A stretch of 46,790 nt of DNA, taken from positions 1 to 46,790 of the forward strand of contig JAUXWB010000094.1 of assembly GCA_030684475.1 (NCBI GenBank), given 5' to 3'. Shown here one piece after another: positions 45,498 to 46,790 of the stretch (its first letter is position 1; every line of letters starts with the position of its first letter). The position numbers were made by a program, and so were the translations under genes. Under the pieces are notes generated by a model. That model saw only the letters and a program-made list of their open reading frames with translations. It was not told the origin of the DNA and searched no databases. The stretch comes from Reyranella sp. GTDB taxonomy: Bacteria > Pseudomonadota > Alphaproteobacteria > Reyranellales > Reyranellaceae.

Positions 45498-46457
45498 ATG
45501 AAAAAGGCACTTATGGCCGCCGCCGCGGTCCTCATGCTCCCCGCAATGGCTCAGGCCCAATCCATGTGGACCCCAGGCCCGTCCAATCCGGGCTTCTATA
45601 TCGGCGCCGAGGGCGGCGGTAACTGGCTGCTCAACAGCAACAACTACAACATGGACATCGGCTACGCCGTCGGCGGCGTCATGGGTTACGACTTCGTCGG
45701 TCCCCGCCTCGAACTCGAAACCGTGTTCCGCAGCAACAACGGCCGCGGCACCGCCAACTTCGGCAACGTCTTCAGCAACGTGAACGGCCGCATCGAGCAG
45801 CTGAGCGTGATGGCCAACCTGCTCTACGACTTCGTCCCGGGGGCCACCATCACACCTTATGTCGGCGTCGGCGCCGGCATCGCCTTCGCCGATGCGACCA
45901 TCAACGGCTGCTCGCTTTGCAGCACGCAGTTCGCCTATCAGGCCATCGTCGGCCTCGGCTGGAACGTCGACCGGAACTTCCGCATCAATCTGGACGGCCG
46001 CTATTACGGCACGACCAGCCCGGGCGCCTACCAGAACAACAACATCACCGCGATGCTGGGCATGACCTTCAAGTTCGGCCAGCCGGAAGCAGCCGTCGCA
46101 CCGCCGCCGGCCCCCGCCGCGGTGGCGCCGCCGTCGTTCATGGTGTTCTTCGACTGGGACCGCTCGAACCTCTCGGCCCAGGCGCTGAACACGATCAAGC
46201 AGGCGGCGGATGCCTACAAGACCAAGGGCAACGCGCGCATCACGGCGACCGGCCATACCGACACGTCGGGCCCGGAAGCCTACAACATGGCGCTGTCGCT
46301 GCGCCGCGCCAACACGGTCAAGGATGCGCTCGTGCAGAACGGCGTGCCGGCGACCGCTATCGCGGTGGTCGGCCGCGGCGAATCGGGCCTGCTGGTCCAG
46401 ACCGGCGACGGCGTCCGCGAGCCGCAGAACCGGCGCGTCGAGATCGTCATTCAGTAA
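45498..46457 (+). CDS. OmpA-family outer-membrane protein
   Basis: A 319-residue outer-membrane protein. A signal peptide (MKKALMAAAAVLMLPAMAQA, cleavage after 20) leads to an eight-stranded-type barrel (about 30-195; GFYIGAEGGGNWLL, VTPYVG-like strands ending in MLGMTFKFG). A Pro/Ala hinge (VAPPPAPAAVAPP) and a C-terminal OmpA peptidoglycan-binding domain follow: FMVFFDWDRSNLSAQAL, ITATGHTDTSGPEAYNMALS, RRANTVKDAL and QNRRVEIVIQ. The conserved Asp and Arg that contact diaminopimelate are present. It links the outer membrane to peptidoglycan. A strong terminator follows. Confidence 0.95.
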   Translation: MKKALMAAAAVLMLPAMAQAQSMWTPGPSNPGFYIGAEGGGNWLLNSNNYNMDIGYAVGGVMGYDFVGPRLELETVFRSNNGRGTANFGNVFSNVNGRIEQLSVMANLLYDFVPGATITPYVGVGAGIAFADATINGCSLCSTQFAYQAIVGLGWNVDRNFRINLDGRYYGTTSPGAYQNNNITAMLGMTFKFGQPEAAVAPPPAPAAVAPPSFMVFFDWDRSNLSAQALNTIKQAADAYKTKGNARITATGHTDTSGPEAYNMALSLRRANTVKDALVQNGVPATAIAVVGRGESGLLVQTGDGVREPQNRRVEIVIQ

Positions 46458-46475
46458 AGTTCGGCTGAGCCAAAG

Positions 46476-46505
46476 AAGCGGGCGGCGTGATCACGCCGCC
46501 CGCTT
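46476..46505 (+). terminator. Intrinsic terminator of the OmpA-family gene
   Basis: A perfect 15-bp self-complementary stem (AAGCGGGCGGCGTGA and its complement, 46476-46505) with no unpaired loop bases in the DNA, so the RNA loop comes from the centre. It is followed by a short T-run (TTTCATTTTC) 18 nt after the stop codon. Confidence 0.9.
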
Positions 46506-46534
46506 TCATTTTCGGTATTACTAACCAGTGAATA

Positions 46535-46790
46535 ATATAGGCTACAATTAGTAGCGCCGGGTTGACGTTTCGGCTACACTGTCCGGCATGAAACGCGACG
46601 GGCGGCGCCTCGATCACCAGACGCTGGAAGCGCTGCGGCTAATGGCGATGGAGCGGCTGGCCGAGGGCGAGGCGGCGAGCGCGGTGATGGCGTCGTTCGG
46701 GTTTTGCCGCACCACGATCTACAAATGGCAACGCAAGGCCCGGGGTCGCAAGGGACTGGAGGCGCTGCGGTCGCGTATCGGCAGTGGGCG
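46535..46790 (+). mobile_element. Left end of an IS630-family insertion sequence (partial)
   Basis: Directly after the OmpA terminator, GC-poor sequence with several TA dinucleotides (the IS630 target) leads into a transposase gene that runs off the window. The exact IS boundary near 46535 is a guess; the right end and second inverted repeat are outside. Confidence 0.6.
46588..46790 (+). CDS. IS630-family transposase, N-terminal part (3' partial)
   Basis: The first 67 residues of a transposase, cut by the window end. MKRDGRRLDHQTLEALRLMA, then GEAASAVMASFGFCRTTIYKW (a helix-turn-helix near residues 27-47) and the following Arg/Lys-rich GRKGLEALRSRIGSG are the standard N-terminus of IS630-family transposases, which insert at TA. 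The DDE catalytic domain would lie beyond the window. Whether the copy is intact or split into two frames cannot be judged from here. Confidence 0.85.
   Translation, partial: MKRDGRRLDHQTLEALRLMAMERLAEGEAASAVMASFGFCRTTIYKWQRKARGRKGLEALRSRIGSG

Overview
The window is a GC-rich (roughly two-thirds G+C by eye) chromosomal segment of an alphaproteobacterium. The gene set points to a Rhodospirillales-like lineage, possibly near Reyranella; this is inferred from family recognition, not from a database match. Markers are the holA/parB/parA/rsmG/mnmG cluster, a DUF3576 lipoprotein next to leuS, the Tim44-like protein plus MltA pair, HspQ, a Gram-negative porin and an OmpA-family protein. Most of the window is densely packed housekeeping sequence with many 4-nt stop/start overlaps. 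No tRNA, rRNA or CRISPR was seen.

Layout. 1-2.8 kb: the 3' part of an ABC transporter whose nucleotide-binding domain is degenerate and internally duplicated, a stand-alone cyclic-nucleotide-binding protein and a small methyltransferase. 2.8-6.3 kb: a stress membrane protein, exonuclease III, a zinc metallopeptidase, a REPIN-like inverted repeat, a fumarylacetoacetate-hydrolase-family enzyme and an L,D-transpeptidase. 6.3-11.9 kb: hrcA divergent from rph-rdgB-hemW, then a solute-binding protein, a RraA-like protein and hspQ. 12.1-15.2 kb: a metallo-beta-lactamase-fold hydrolase, a methyltransferase and a class III nucleotide cyclase in one overlapping operon. 15.3-17.4 kb: a Tim44-like protein, mltA and a small secreted protein. 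17.4-23.5 kb: katG divergent from lutABC, with a near-perfect Irr/PerR-type (Fur superfamily) operator between them, then a methyltransferase. 23.5-25.0 kb: a porin.

25.4-35.5 kb is the likely origin-proximal core: DUF3576 lipoprotein, leuS and holA on one strand, converging on mnmG-rsmG-parA-parB. Two perfect parS sites lie inside rsmG and mnmG. A complete encapsulin iron-storage module (shell plus encapsulated ferritin with a visible cargo peptide) sits between holA and parB. A 66-residue charged protein occupies the place where lptE is usually found.

35.6-44.6 kb is the accessory part: a SLOG-SLATT fusion predicted to be a nucleotide-sensing membrane effector, an M23 peptidase, a patatin, a GMC oxidoreductase with its small subunit, a 39-residue secreted peptide, and a DUF4062-STAND NTPase-FGE protein. 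The SLOG-SLATT and STAND architectures are the best candidates for poorly described conflict or signalling systems. 44.7-46.8 kb: a histidine phosphatase, an OmpA-family protein with a strong terminator, and the start of an IS630-family transposase cut by the window end.
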